Source: Pseudomonas salomonii
GTDB taxonomy: Bacteria; Pseudomonadota; Gammaproteobacteria; Pseudomonadales; Pseudomonadaceae
Direction: 5' to 3'
Assembly (NCBI RefSeq): GCF_900107155.1
Contig: NZ_FNOX01000009.1
Location: 275,167-339,166 of the forward strand
DNA: 64,000 nucleotides
Every line of letters begins with the position of its first letter. The first letter of the stretch is position 1. Shown here piece after piece: positions 1-7,952 of this stretch. The position numbers and the translations under genes were made by a program. Below the pieces are notes generated by a model, which was given only the letters and a program-made list of their open reading frames with translations, was not told where the DNA came from and did no database searches.

Positions 1-770
1 TTGGGCAGGATATGCCGGCGAATGATCTTGCCGTCGCCCAGACCCAGGGCACGTGCGGCCTTGACGTATTCCAGGTTGCGCCCGCGCAGGAACTCGGCGC
101 GCACCACGTCCACCAGGGCCAGCCAGGAAAACAGCGCCATGATCCCCAGCAGCCACCAGAAATTCGGCTCGACAAAACCGGACAGAATGATCAGCAGGTA
201 CAGCACCGGCAACCCCGACCACACTTCCAGAATGCGCTGGCCGAGCAGGTCGACCCAGCCGCCGTAATAACCCTGCAAGGCGCCGGCGGCAATGCCGATG
301 GCGGCGCTGATGGCCGTGAGCGCCAGGGCAAACAGGATCGACACCCGCGCGCCAAAGATCACGCGCGCCAGCACATCGCGGGATTGATCATCAGTGCCCA
401 GCCAGTTCACCGTCGAGGGCGGGCTGGGGGCAGGGCGGGTCAGTTCGTAGTTGGGCGTGTCGTCGCTGAACGGGATCGGCGGGAACAACATCCAGCCGCC
501 GTCCTGCTTGATCAGCTTTTGCACGTAGTCACTGCGGTAGTCGGCCTGGAAGGGCAGCTGGCCGCCGAACTGCTGCTCGGTGTAGCGCTTGAACACCGGG
601 AAATACAGCTCGTTCTTGAAGCTGAGCACCAAGGGTTTGTCATTGGCGATCAACTCGCCGCCCAGGGTCAGGGTAAACAGGCCGATAAACAGCCACAGCG
701 ACCACCAGCCGCGGCGGTTCTTCTTGAAACGCTCGAAACGTCGACGGGCCACCGGAGACAGATTAAGCAT
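1..770 (-). CDS. ABC peptide importer permease, NppC/YejE-like (second cassette, 3' end cut by window)
   Basis: Inner-membrane permease of a peptide-type ABC importer. The first 256 codons are visible; the rest lies beyond position 1. It begins MLNLSPVARRRFERFKKNRR, followed by the first membrane segment (about 20-38), a periplasmic stretch, and the permease core. The EAA loop that docks on the ATPase (EYVKAARALGLGDGKIIRRH) is just reached at the window edge. The ATG at 770 overlaps the TGA of the upstream permease (TGATG), so translation is coupled. The protein is closely similar to the permease at 5858-6877, with long identical DNA blocks (for example 70-116 against 6180-6226), so it is a tandem paralogue. 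Confidence 0.9.
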   Translation of the reverse strand, partial: MLNLSPVARRRFERFKKNRRGWWSLWLFIGLFTLTLGGELIANDKPLVLSFKNELYFPVFKRYTEQQFGGQLPFQADYRSDYVQKLIKQDGGWMLFPPIPFSDDTPNYELTRPAPSPPSTVNWLGTDDQSRDVLARVIFGARVSILFALALTAISAAIGIAAGALQGYYGGWVDLLGQRILEVWSGLPVLYLLIILSGFVEPNFWWLLGIMALFSWLALVDVVRAEFLRGRNLEYVKAARALGLGDGKIIRRHILP

Positions 771-1828
771 CAGGCGTTCCTCGCGGCGAAGTCGATACGC
801 GGGTCCACCAGGGTGTAGCAGAGGTCACCGATGAGTTTTATCAAGAGTCCGAACAGGGTGAAGATAAACAATGAGCCGAACACTACCGGGTAGTCGCGGG
901 ACACGGCGGCTTCGTAGCTCATGCGGCCCAGGCCATCGAGGGAGAAGATCACCTCGATCAGCAGGGAGCCGGCAAAAAACACGCTGATAAAGGCCTGGGG
1001 AATCCCCGAGATTACCAGCAGCATGGCGTTGCGAAACACATGGCCGTAGAGCACGCGTCGTTCACTCAAGCCCTTGGCGCGGGCGGTGACCACGTATTGG
1101 CGCGTGATTTCATTGAGGAATGAGTTTTTGGTCAGGATGGTCAGCGTGGCGAAACCGCCGATCACCAACGCGCTGACAGGCAACACCAGGTGCCAGAAAT
1201 AGTCGGCAATTTTACCGATTGTGCTCAGTTCGTCGAAGTTCTCCGAGACCAGCCCACGCACCGGGAACCAGTTCAGCGAGGTGCCACCGGCGAACAGCAC
1301 GATCAGGAACATCGCAAACAGGAAGGCCGGCATGGCATAGCCGATGACAATCGCGGTGCTGCTCCACACGTCAAAGCTGCTGCCGTGGCGCACCGCCTTG
1401 CGAATCCCCAAGGGGATCGACACCAGGTAGGTGATCAAGGTGGCCCATAAACCGAGGGAAATGGTCACCGGCATTTTTTCCAGGATCAGGTCGATCACGC
1501 TTTTGCCACGAAAGAAACTGTTGCCGAAGTCCAGCTGAGCGTAGTTCTTGAGCATTAGCCACAGGCGTTCCGGCGCGGGTTTGTCGAAACCGTATTGCTT
1601 TTCGATGTCCTTGATCAATTTGGGGTCCAGGCCACGGCTGGCGCGCGAGCCGTTGACGGCTTCGCCGCCACCACCGCCGATACCGCCGCCACCGATGCCT
1701 TGCAGGTGGGCAATGGCCTGTTCAACCGGGCCGCCAGGCGCGGCCTGCACGATCACGAAATTGACCAGCAGGATAATCACCAGCGTGGGGATGATCAGCA
1801 GCAGGCGCCGCACGATATAGGCAAACAT
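770..1828 (-). CDS. ABC peptide importer permease, NppB/YejB-like (second cassette)
   Basis: 352-residue inner-membrane permease of the DppB/YejB family. MFAYIVRRLLLIIPTLVIIL is the conserved N-terminal membrane helix; a long periplasmic insert (about 35-120) rich in glycine follows, then the permease domain with the EAA loop (YVVTARAKGLSERRVLYGH, about 245-265) and the C-terminal helix before DPRIDFAARNA. It pairs with the permease starting at 770. Its ATG at 1828 overlaps the stop of the binding protein gene, so the three genes form one coupled operon. It parallels the 357-residue paralogue at 6879-7952 but has a shorter, differently composed glycine insert. Confidence 0.93.
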   Translation of the reverse strand: MFAYIVRRLLLIIPTLVIILLVNFVIVQAAPGGPVEQAIAHLQGIGGGGIGGGGGEAVNGSRASRGLDPKLIKDIEKQYGFDKPAPERLWLMLKNYAQLDFGNSFFRGKSVIDLILEKMPVTISLGLWATLITYLVSIPLGIRKAVRHGSSFDVWSSTAIVIGYAMPAFLFAMFLIVLFAGGTSLNWFPVRGLVSENFDELSTIGKIADYFWHLVLPVSALVIGGFATLTILTKNSFLNEITRQYVVTARAKGLSERRVLYGHVFRNAMLLVISGIPQAFISVFFAGSLLIEVIFSLDGLGRMSYEAAVSRDYPVVFGSLFIFTLFGLLIKLIGDLCYTLVDPRIDFAARNA

Positions 1829-3690
1829 CAGCGCGTTCCTCCGCGTTTTTTCAGCTCGGCGTTCATTTGTTCATTGGTCAGCGGTGTGGGGCTGATTTCC
1901 CACCAGGTTTCCAGCGCCTCGTCGTTCTTGGCCTCGATGGCCGGGCGACCGAAGCGGTTCCACCACGCGGCCGAAGTGCCGGGCGGGTAGTAGTTGGGGA
2001 TCCACAGGTAGTTCCATTGCAGCACGCGGTCCAGCGCATGGGCATAGGTGAGCATCTGCGCCTGGGTGTTGGCTTTGACCAGCCCGCTGATCAGGCTGTC
2101 GACGGCGGGGTCTTTAAGCACCATGTAGTTGTTCGCGCCTGGGTCGTAGGCGGCCTGTGAGCCGAAATAGTTGTACAGCTCCATGCCCGGCGAGGTGGTG
2201 ACCGGGAAGCCGATCACGATCATGTCGTAATCGCGTGCCATCAAGCGGTTCACGTACTGCGAAGAGTCGATGCGGCGGATATTGAGGGTGATGCCGATCT
2301 GCGCCAGGTTGCGCTTGTACGGCAGCAACAGGCGTTCCAGGCCGGCCTGGGCATTGAGGAAGGTGAACTCCAGCGGTTCGCCGTCGGCGTTGACCAGCTT
2401 GTCGCCCTTGGGTGTCCAGCCGGCCTCTTCGAGCAGTGCCAGGGCTTGCAGCTGTTTGTCACGGATCATGCCGCTGCCGTCGGTGACCGGCGCCTTGAAT
2501 ACCTGGGTGAACACTTCGTCCGGCACCTGGCCGCGCAGTGGCTCAAGAATCGCCAGTTCCTCTGGGGTCGGTGGTTGGCTGGCGGCCAGCGGGCTGTTGG
2601 AGAAAAAGCTCTGCTGGCGGATGTACATATTGCGCATCATCTGCCGGTTGGCCCATTCGAAATCCCACAACATGGCCAGGGCCTGGCGCACGCGGCGGTC
2701 CTTGAACATCGGTTTTTGCACGTTGAACACATAGCCCTGGGCCGGTTGCGGCATCTCCTTGGCCAAGTGCGCACGTTGCAGGCGGCCATCGTCGAGGGCC
2801 GGGCCGTTGTAGCCGATGGAGTAGCCGGTGGCGGAGAACTCGCGGTTGAAGTCATAGGCGCCGCCGCGCAGCACCTGGCGGGCCACCTCGGTGTCGCCGA
2901 AGTACTCCAGGCTCAGGTGATCGAAGTTGTACAGGCCACGGCTGACGGGCAAGTCCTTGCCCCACCAGTCGGGGTCGCGGGTGAAGGTGATGGTGCTGCC
3001 GGAGTCGATCTTGCTGATTTTATACGGGCCGCTGCCCAGCGGTGCTTCGTAGCCGCCACCGTTGGCGAAGTCGCGGGTTTTCCACCAGTGCTCGGGGAAC
3101 ACCGGCAGGGTGGCGATATCCAGCGCCAGGGTGCGGTTTTCATTGCTGGAAAAGTCGAAGCGCACTTGGCGCTCGCCTTCGACTTCGACGTGTTTGACGT
3201 CGGCGAACAGCGTGCGAAAGCGCAGGCTGCCCTGGGTCATCAGCAGGTCGAAGCTGTAGCGCACGTCTTCAGCGGTGATCGGCGTGCCATCGGCGAAACG
3301 TGCCTTGGGGTTGAGGTAGAAGCGCAACGACAGGCCGTCGTCGGCGCGTTCCATTTTTTCGGCGACCAGGCCGTAAACCGTGTAGGGCTCATCCAGGGAA
3401 CGCTGGGCCAGCGGGGCGTAGAGCCAGCCGTCGACCTGGGACACGCCGATGCCTTTGTCTATGTATGGCAATACATGGTCGAAGCGCCCGATTTCGATGG
3501 CCGAGCGTCGCAGGCTGCCGCCTTTGGGCGCGCTGGGGTTGGCGTAGTCGAAATGGGTGAAGCCGGTGGGGTATTTGGCCGGTTCGCCGTAGACCGTGAG
3601 GTAGGTTTGCGGGGCCGCGATCACGGCGGTGCTGGCCACTAGCAGGGCCAGGGTGGAGCTGAAGAGTTTTGTGAAAAAAACCAATCGCAT
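1828..3690 (-). CDS. Periplasmic peptide-binding protein, SBP_bac_5 family (second cassette)
   Basis: 620-residue extracytoplasmic solute-binding protein (cluster C, oligopeptide/YejA type). A Sec signal peptide is visible (MRLVFFTKLF, hydrophobic core, cleavage near VIAA-PQ at about 25). The mature part starts with the family block LTVYGEPAKYPTGFTHFDYA then PSAPKGG, and keeps PLGSGPYKI and a C-terminal NYLWIPNYYPP. It would deliver peptides to the permeases at 770-1828 and 1-770. No ATPase gene for this cassette is visible; it may lie beyond position 1 or the cassette may use NppD. An AAGG about 7 bases before the ATG is the likely ribosome site. Substrate unknown. Confidence 0.92.
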   Translation of the reverse strand: MRLVFFTKLFSSTLALLVASTAVIAAPQTYLTVYGEPAKYPTGFTHFDYANPSAPKGGSLRRSAIEIGRFDHVLPYIDKGIGVSQVDGWLYAPLAQRSLDEPYTVYGLVAEKMERADDGLSLRFYLNPKARFADGTPITAEDVRYSFDLLMTQGSLRFRTLFADVKHVEVEGERQVRFDFSSNENRTLALDIATLPVFPEHWWKTRDFANGGGYEAPLGSGPYKISKIDSGSTITFTRDPDWWGKDLPVSRGLYNFDHLSLEYFGDTEVARQVLRGGAYDFNREFSATGYSIGYNGPALDDGRLQRAHLAKEMPQPAQGYVFNVQKPMFKDRRVRQALAMLWDFEWANRQMMRNMYIRQQSFFSNSPLAASQPPTPEELAILEPLRGQVPDEVFTQVFKAPVTDGSGMIRDKQLQALALLEEAGWTPKGDKLVNADGEPLEFTFLNAQAGLERLLLPYKRNLAQIGITLNIRRIDSSQYVNRLMARDYDMIVIGFPVTTSPGMELYNYFGSQAAYDPGANNYMVLKDPAVDSLISGLVKANTQAQMLTYAHALDRVLQWNYLWIPNYYPPGTSAAWWNRFGRPAIEAKNDEALETWWEISPTPLTNEQMNAELKKRGGTR

Positions 3691-3767
3691 TATCAGCCTT
3701 GAGCGCCGGGTGAGCAGTAATAAGGATTTGTACGTTAACGGCTTATGGGTTGCCAGTCACTTGATGC

Positions 3768-3797
3768 ACAACGGCCCACCAAAAGGCGGGCCGTTGT
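3768..3797 (-). terminator. Hairpin downstream of ppiC
   Basis: A 13-bp stem (arms 3768-3780 and 3785-3797, loop of 4). Read on the minus strand every position pairs, with one G-U, whereas the plus strand has one A-C mismatch, so it fits a minus-strand transcript ending after ppiC. No clear U-run follows, so termination efficiency is uncertain. Confidence 0.5.
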
Positions 3798-3820
3798 TTA
3801 TAGCATCAGCGCGGACGGGA

Positions 3821-4102
3821 TCAGTCCTGGCGGCTGGTGACTTCCAGCAGGTGGTAGCCGAACTGGGTTTTTACCGGGCCTTGCACGGTGTTGACGGGGG
3901 CGCTGAAGACGACGGTGTCGAATTCCTTGACCATCTGGCCTGGGCCGAACGAACCCAGGTCACCGCCTTGACGGCTGGACGGGCAGCTGGAGTTGGCTTT
4001 GGCGATTTCTGCGAAATCGGCGCCGCCTTCGATCTGGGCCTTGAGTTCGTTGCACTTGTCTTCGGTGGAAACGAGGATGTGGCGGGCGGTGGCTTTGGCC
4101 AT
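3821..4102 (-). CDS. ppiC: Peptidyl-prolyl cis-trans isomerase C (parvulin)
   Basis: 93 residues, the exact length of Escherichia coli PpiC, and aligned with it throughout: AxxRHILVSTEDKC at the N-terminus, CPSSRQGGDLGSFGPGQMV in the middle, FSAPVNTVQGPVKTQFGYH at the C-terminus. It is a single-domain cytoplasmic parvulin that catalyses proline isomerisation in proteins. I chose the ATG at 4102 because AAGGAG lies about 8 bases before it; the frame is open further upstream but with no family similarity. It stands alone between two transporter operons, with its own hairpin downstream. Confidence 0.95.
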   Translation of the reverse strand: MAKATARHILVSTEDKCNELKAQIEGGADFAEIAKANSSCPSSRQGGDLGSFGPGQMVKEFDTVVFSAPVNTVQGPVKTQFGYHLLEVTSRQD

Positions 4103-4207
4103 GGGGGTAACTCCTTGAAGTAAAAAGGGTGAGCCTACCGGATTCAGGTGGTTTTTTGTTGGCAAAGTTCCATCTTGTGGTGGGTTGGGTTGGGGTGGGT
4201 TGATTGA

Positions 4208-4241
4208 GTACATATCCGTTACCTAAATAACGGATATGTAC
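4208..4241 (-). terminator. Perfect 14-bp palindrome after nppD, likely terminator
   Basis: GTACATATCCGTTA (4208-4221), 6-base loop, TAACGGATATGTAC (4228-4241). It begins 4 bases past the nppD stop codon. The left arm with its flank (4201-4220) recurs exactly at 26705-26724, so it belongs to a dispersed intergenic repeat. No long U-run follows. Confidence 0.5.
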
Positions 4242-4245
4242 ACGA

Positions 4246-5856
4246 TCAAACCACACCAGCAGGCACCAAAAACGCAGCTTCCAACAACTGCCGCGTATAA
4301 GCATGCTGCGGATCCGCAAAGATCCCCGCTGCGTCGCCCTGTTCCACCACTTGCCCCTGCTTGACCACCATCAACTGGTGACTCAACGCCTTCACCACCG
4401 CCAAATCATGGCTGATAAACAGGTAGGTCAGGTTGTATTTGGCCTGCAAACCCCGCAACAACTCCACCACTTGCCGCTGCACCGTGCGGTCCAGCGCCGA
4501 CGTCGGTTCATCGAGCAATATCAAGCGGGGCTTGAGCACCAAGGCACGGGCGATGGCGATGCGTTGACGTTGCCCGCCGGAAAACTCATGGGGGTAACGA
4601 TGCCGCGACTCCGGGTCCAGGCCCACTTCTTTGAGCGCCGCAATAATCGCCACTTCCTGCTCGGCCGGCGTGCCCATTTTGTGGATACGCAAGCCTTCGC
4701 CAACAATCTCGCTCACACACATGCGCGGGCTTAAGCTGCCGAACGGGTCTTGAAACACCACCTGCATCTCCCGCCGCAGCGGGCGCACCTGTTGTTGGGT
4801 CAGGCGGTCAAGTTGCTGACCTTCAAAGCGAATCCCGCCTTTGCTGGCGATCAAACGCAAAATCGCCAGGCCCAGGGTGGATTTGCCCGAGCCGCTTTCG
4901 CCGACGATGCCCAGCGTCTGGCCCTGGGGCAGGCTGAAGTTGATGCCGTCCACCGCCTTGACGTAATCGACGGTGTTGCGCAAAAAGCCCTTTTTGATCG
5001 GGAACCAGACCTTCAGGTCGTCGACTTCCAAGAGTGGCGGCCCGACCTCGTTACTGGCTGGCCCACCGCTGGGCTCCGCCGCCAGCAGTTCCTGGGTGTA
5101 GGGGTGCTGGGGCGACTGAAACAGTGTCTCGCAATCAGCCTGTTCAACGATGCAACCCTGCTGCATCACACACACGCGGTGGGCAATGCGCCGCACCAGG
5201 TTCAGGTCATGGCTGATCAGCAGCAATGCCATGCCCAGCCGGGCCTGCAGCTCTTTGAGCAGTTCCAGGATCTTCAATTGCACGGTGACGTCGAGGGCCG
5301 TGGTCGGCTCGTCGGCGATCAGCAGTTCGGGCTCGTTGGCCAGGGCCATGGCGATCATCACCCGCTGGCGCTGGCCGCCGGAGAGTTCGTGGGGCAGGGC
5401 TTTGAGGCGTTTGTGCGGCTCGGGGATGCCCACCAGTTCAAGCAGTTCCAGGGTGCGTCGGGTCGCGACTTTGCCGGTGAGGCCCTTGTGCAGGCCGAGC
5501 ACTTCGTTGATCTGCTTTTCGATGGAGTGCAGCGGGTTCAGCGAGGTCATCGGCTCCTGAAAGATCATCGCAATGCGGTTGCCGCGAATATGCCGGATGG
5601 TTTTCTCTTTGAGGGTCAGCAGATCATGCCCGGAATAGCTGATGGTGCCGGCCGGGTGCCGCGCCAGCGGGTAGGGCAGCAGGCGCAGGATCGAGTGGGC
5701 GGTCACCGATTTGCCCGAGCCGCTTTCGCCGACCAGCGCCAGGGTTTCGCCGCGCTTGATATCGAAGCTGACATTGTTGACCACGCGATGGTGATGCTCG
5801 CCGGTGACGAACTCGACGCAGAGGTCGCGGACTTCGATCAGATTGTCCTGGTTCAT
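4246..5856 (-). CDS. nppD: Peptide ABC importer, double ATP-binding subunit NppD/YejF
   Basis: 536 residues with two fused ABC ATPase domains. Domain 1: Walker A GESGSGKS (43-50), signature LSGGQRQR, Walker B LLIADEPTTALD. Domain 2, in the C-terminal half: GESGSGKST, FSGGQRQRIAIARAL, LILLDEPTSALD. It powers uptake through NppB and NppC at the inner face of the cytoplasmic membrane. In P. aeruginosa the orthologous system (PA1807-PA1811) takes up peptidyl-nucleoside antibiotics. I chose the ATG at 5856 (MNQDNLIEVRDL), one base after the nppC stop; an in-frame start at 5880 would overlap nppC. Last gene of the five-gene operon. Confidence 0.95.
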   Translation of the reverse strand: MNQDNLIEVRDLCVEFVTGEHHHRVVNNVSFDIKRGETLALVGESGSGKSVTAHSILRLLPYPLARHPAGTISYSGHDLLTLKEKTIRHIRGNRIAMIFQEPMTSLNPLHSIEKQINEVLGLHKGLTGKVATRRTLELLELVGIPEPHKRLKALPHELSGGQRQRVMIAMALANEPELLIADEPTTALDVTVQLKILELLKELQARLGMALLLISHDLNLVRRIAHRVCVMQQGCIVEQADCETLFQSPQHPYTQELLAAEPSGGPASNEVGPPLLEVDDLKVWFPIKKGFLRNTVDYVKAVDGINFSLPQGQTLGIVGESGSGKSTLGLAILRLIASKGGIRFEGQQLDRLTQQQVRPLRREMQVVFQDPFGSLSPRMCVSEIVGEGLRIHKMGTPAEQEVAIIAALKEVGLDPESRHRYPHEFSGGQRQRIAIARALVLKPRLILLDEPTSALDRTVQRQVVELLRGLQAKYNLTYLFISHDLAVVKALSHQLMVVKQGQVVEQGDAAGIFADPQHAYTRQLLEAAFLVPAGVV

Positions 5857-5857
5857 C

Positions 5858-6877
5858 TCATTTCCTCGGGTCGAAGGCATCGCGAGCGGACTCGCCGATA
5901 AACACCAGCAAACTCAACATGATCGCCAGCACGGCAAAGGCACTCATGCCCAGCCACGGCGCTTGCAGGTTGGATTTGCCCTGGGCCACCAGTTCGCCCA
6001 GGGACGGCGAACCGGCTGGCAGGCCAAAGCCAAGGAAGTCCAGGGCGGTGAGGGTGCCGATGGCGCCGGTAAGGATGAATGGCATGAAGGTCATGGTCGA
6101 GACCATGGCATTGGGCAGGATATGCCGGAACATGATCGCGCCGTTCTGCATGCCCAGCGCTCGGGCGGCGCGCACGTATTCCAGGTTGCGCCCGCGCAGG
6201 AACTCGGCGCGCACCACGTCCACCAGGCTCATCCACGAAAACAGCAGCATGATGCCCAGCAGCCACCAGAAGTTGGGCTGCACAAAGCTGGCGAGGATGA
6301 TCAGCAGGTACAGCACCGGCAGGCCCGACCAGATCTCCAGGAAACGCTGGCCGGCCAGGTCGACCCAGCCGCCATAGAAACCCTGCAAGGCGCCGGCGAT
6401 GACGCCGATGATCGAGCTGAGCACGGTCAGCGTCAGGGCAAACAGCACCGACACGCGAAAGCCGTAGATCACCCGCGCCAGCACATCGCGGCCCTGGTCA
6501 TCGGTGCCCAGCAGGTTCACCGAAGACGGCGGCGCTGGCGCAGGGACTTTCAGGTCGTAGTTGATGCTCTGGTAGCTGAACGGGATGGGCGCCCACAGCG
6601 TCCAGGCATCCTTGGCCTTGAGCAGTTCCCGGATATACGGGCTCTTGTAGTTGGCTTCCAGCGGGAATTCGCCGCCGAAGGTGGTCTCCGGGTAGCGCTT
6701 GAGCGCCGGGAAATACCAGCCACCGTCGTAATGGACTGCCAGCGGTTTGTCGTTGGCGATCAACTCGGCGCCCAGGCTCAGCACGAACAGAATCAGGAAC
6801 AGCCACAGCGACCACCAGCCACGTTTGTTGGCCTTGAAGCGCTCGAACCGGCGGCGATTGAGGGGGGACAGGTTCAT
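5858..6877 (-). CDS. nppC: Peptide ABC importer permease NppC/YejE
   Basis: 339-residue permease of the DppC/YejE family. It starts MNLSPLNRRRFERFKANKRG, with a first membrane helix at about 22-40, a large periplasmic segment, and the core permease domain with the EAA loop (EYVRAARALGMQNGAIMFRH, about 240-260). The ATG at 6877 sits one base after the nppB stop, the same junction as nppC/nppD; an in-frame start at 6937 would overlap nppB by 59 bases and adds residues with no family match. Forms the heterodimeric channel with NppB. The paralogue at 1-770 shares long identical nucleotide blocks. Confidence 0.94.
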   Translation of the reverse strand: MNLSPLNRRRFERFKANKRGWWSLWLFLILFVLSLGAELIANDKPLAVHYDGGWYFPALKRYPETTFGGEFPLEANYKSPYIRELLKAKDAWTLWAPIPFSYQSINYDLKVPAPAPPSSVNLLGTDDQGRDVLARVIYGFRVSVLFALTLTVLSSIIGVIAGALQGFYGGWVDLAGQRFLEIWSGLPVLYLLIILASFVQPNFWWLLGIMLLFSWMSLVDVVRAEFLRGRNLEYVRAARALGMQNGAIMFRHILPNAMVSTMTFMPFILTGAIGTLTALDFLGFGLPAGSPSLGELVAQGKSNLQAPWLGMSAFAVLAIMLSLLVFIGESARDAFDPRK

Positions 6878-6878
6878 C

Positions 6879-7952
6879 TCAATGCTCCCGGCTGGCGAAG
6901 TCGATACGCGGATCGACCAGGGTGTAGGTGAGGTCACCGATCAGTTTTACGATCAGCCCCAGCAGGGTGAAGATAAACAACGTGCCGAACACCACCGGGT
7001 AATCGCGGTTGATTGCCGCTTCAAAGCTCATCAGGCCCAGGCCGTCGAGGGAAAAGATCACTTCCACCAGCAACGAGCCGGTGAAGAAGATCCCGATAAA
7101 TGCCGAGGGGAAACCGGCAATCACCAGCAGCATGGCGTTACGAAACACATGGCCGTAAAGCACGCGGTGGTTGGTCAGGCCCTTGGCTTTGGCGGTGACC
7201 ACATACTGTTTGTTGATTTCGTCGAGGAAGCTGTTTTTGGTCAGCAGGGTCATGGTTGCGAAGTTACCGATCACCAACGCCGTGACGGGCAGGGCCAGGT
7301 GCCAGAAATAATCGAGGATCTTGCCGCCTAAGCTCAGTTCCTCGAAGTTGTTGGAGGTCAGCCCGCGCAAGGGGAACCAGTCCAGGTAACTGCCGCCGGC
7401 AAACACCACGATCAGCAGGATCGCGAACAAAAACGCCGGGATGGCATAGCCGACGATGATCGCCGAACTGGTCCACACGTCAAAGTGGCTGCCGTGCCGC
7501 GTGGCCTTGGCGATGCCCAGCGGGATCGACACCAGGTACATGATCAGCGTGCTCCATAACCCGAGGGAGATGGACACCGGCATCTTTTCCTTGATCAGGT
7601 CGATGACCTTGGCGTCGCGAAAGAAGCTGTCGCCAAAATCCAGCCGTGCATAGTTCTTGACCATGATCCACAAGCGTTCCGGCGCCGACTTGTCGAAGCC
7701 GTACATCTTTTCGATTTCCTTGATCAGCGCCGGGTCCAGGCCCTGGGCGCCGCGGTAGCTGGAACCGGCCACCGAGACCTCGGCGCCGCCACCGGCAATA
7801 CGGCTGGTGGCGCCGTCGAACCCTTCGAGTTTGGCGATCATCTGCTCGACCGGGCCACCGGGGGCGGCCTGGATGATGATGAAGTTGATCAGCAGGATCC
7901 CGAACAGTGTGGGGATGATCAGCAACAGGCGGCGAACAATATAGGCCAGCAT
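6879..7952 (-). CDS. nppB: Peptide ABC importer permease NppB/YejB
   Basis: 357-residue permease. The N-terminal helix MLAYIVRRLLLIIPTLFGIL is followed by the QAAPGGPVEQM motif typical of YejB, a periplasmic insert, and the permease core with the EAA loop (YVVTAKAKGLTNHRVLYGH). It ends DPRIDFASREH. The ATG directly abuts the stop of nppA2. It forms the membrane channel with NppC. Very similar to the protein at 770-1828, showing that the two cassettes descend from a duplication. Confidence 0.95.
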   Translation of the reverse strand: MLAYIVRRLLLIIPTLFGILLINFIIIQAAPGGPVEQMIAKLEGFDGATSRIAGGGAEVSVAGSSYRGAQGLDPALIKEIEKMYGFDKSAPERLWIMVKNYARLDFGDSFFRDAKVIDLIKEKMPVSISLGLWSTLIMYLVSIPLGIAKATRHGSHFDVWTSSAIIVGYAIPAFLFAILLIVVFAGGSYLDWFPLRGLTSNNFEELSLGGKILDYFWHLALPVTALVIGNFATMTLLTKNSFLDEINKQYVVTAKAKGLTNHRVLYGHVFRNAMLLVIAGFPSAFIGIFFTGSLLVEVIFSLDGLGLMSFEAAINRDYPVVFGTLFIFTLLGLIVKLIGDLTYTLVDPRIDFASREH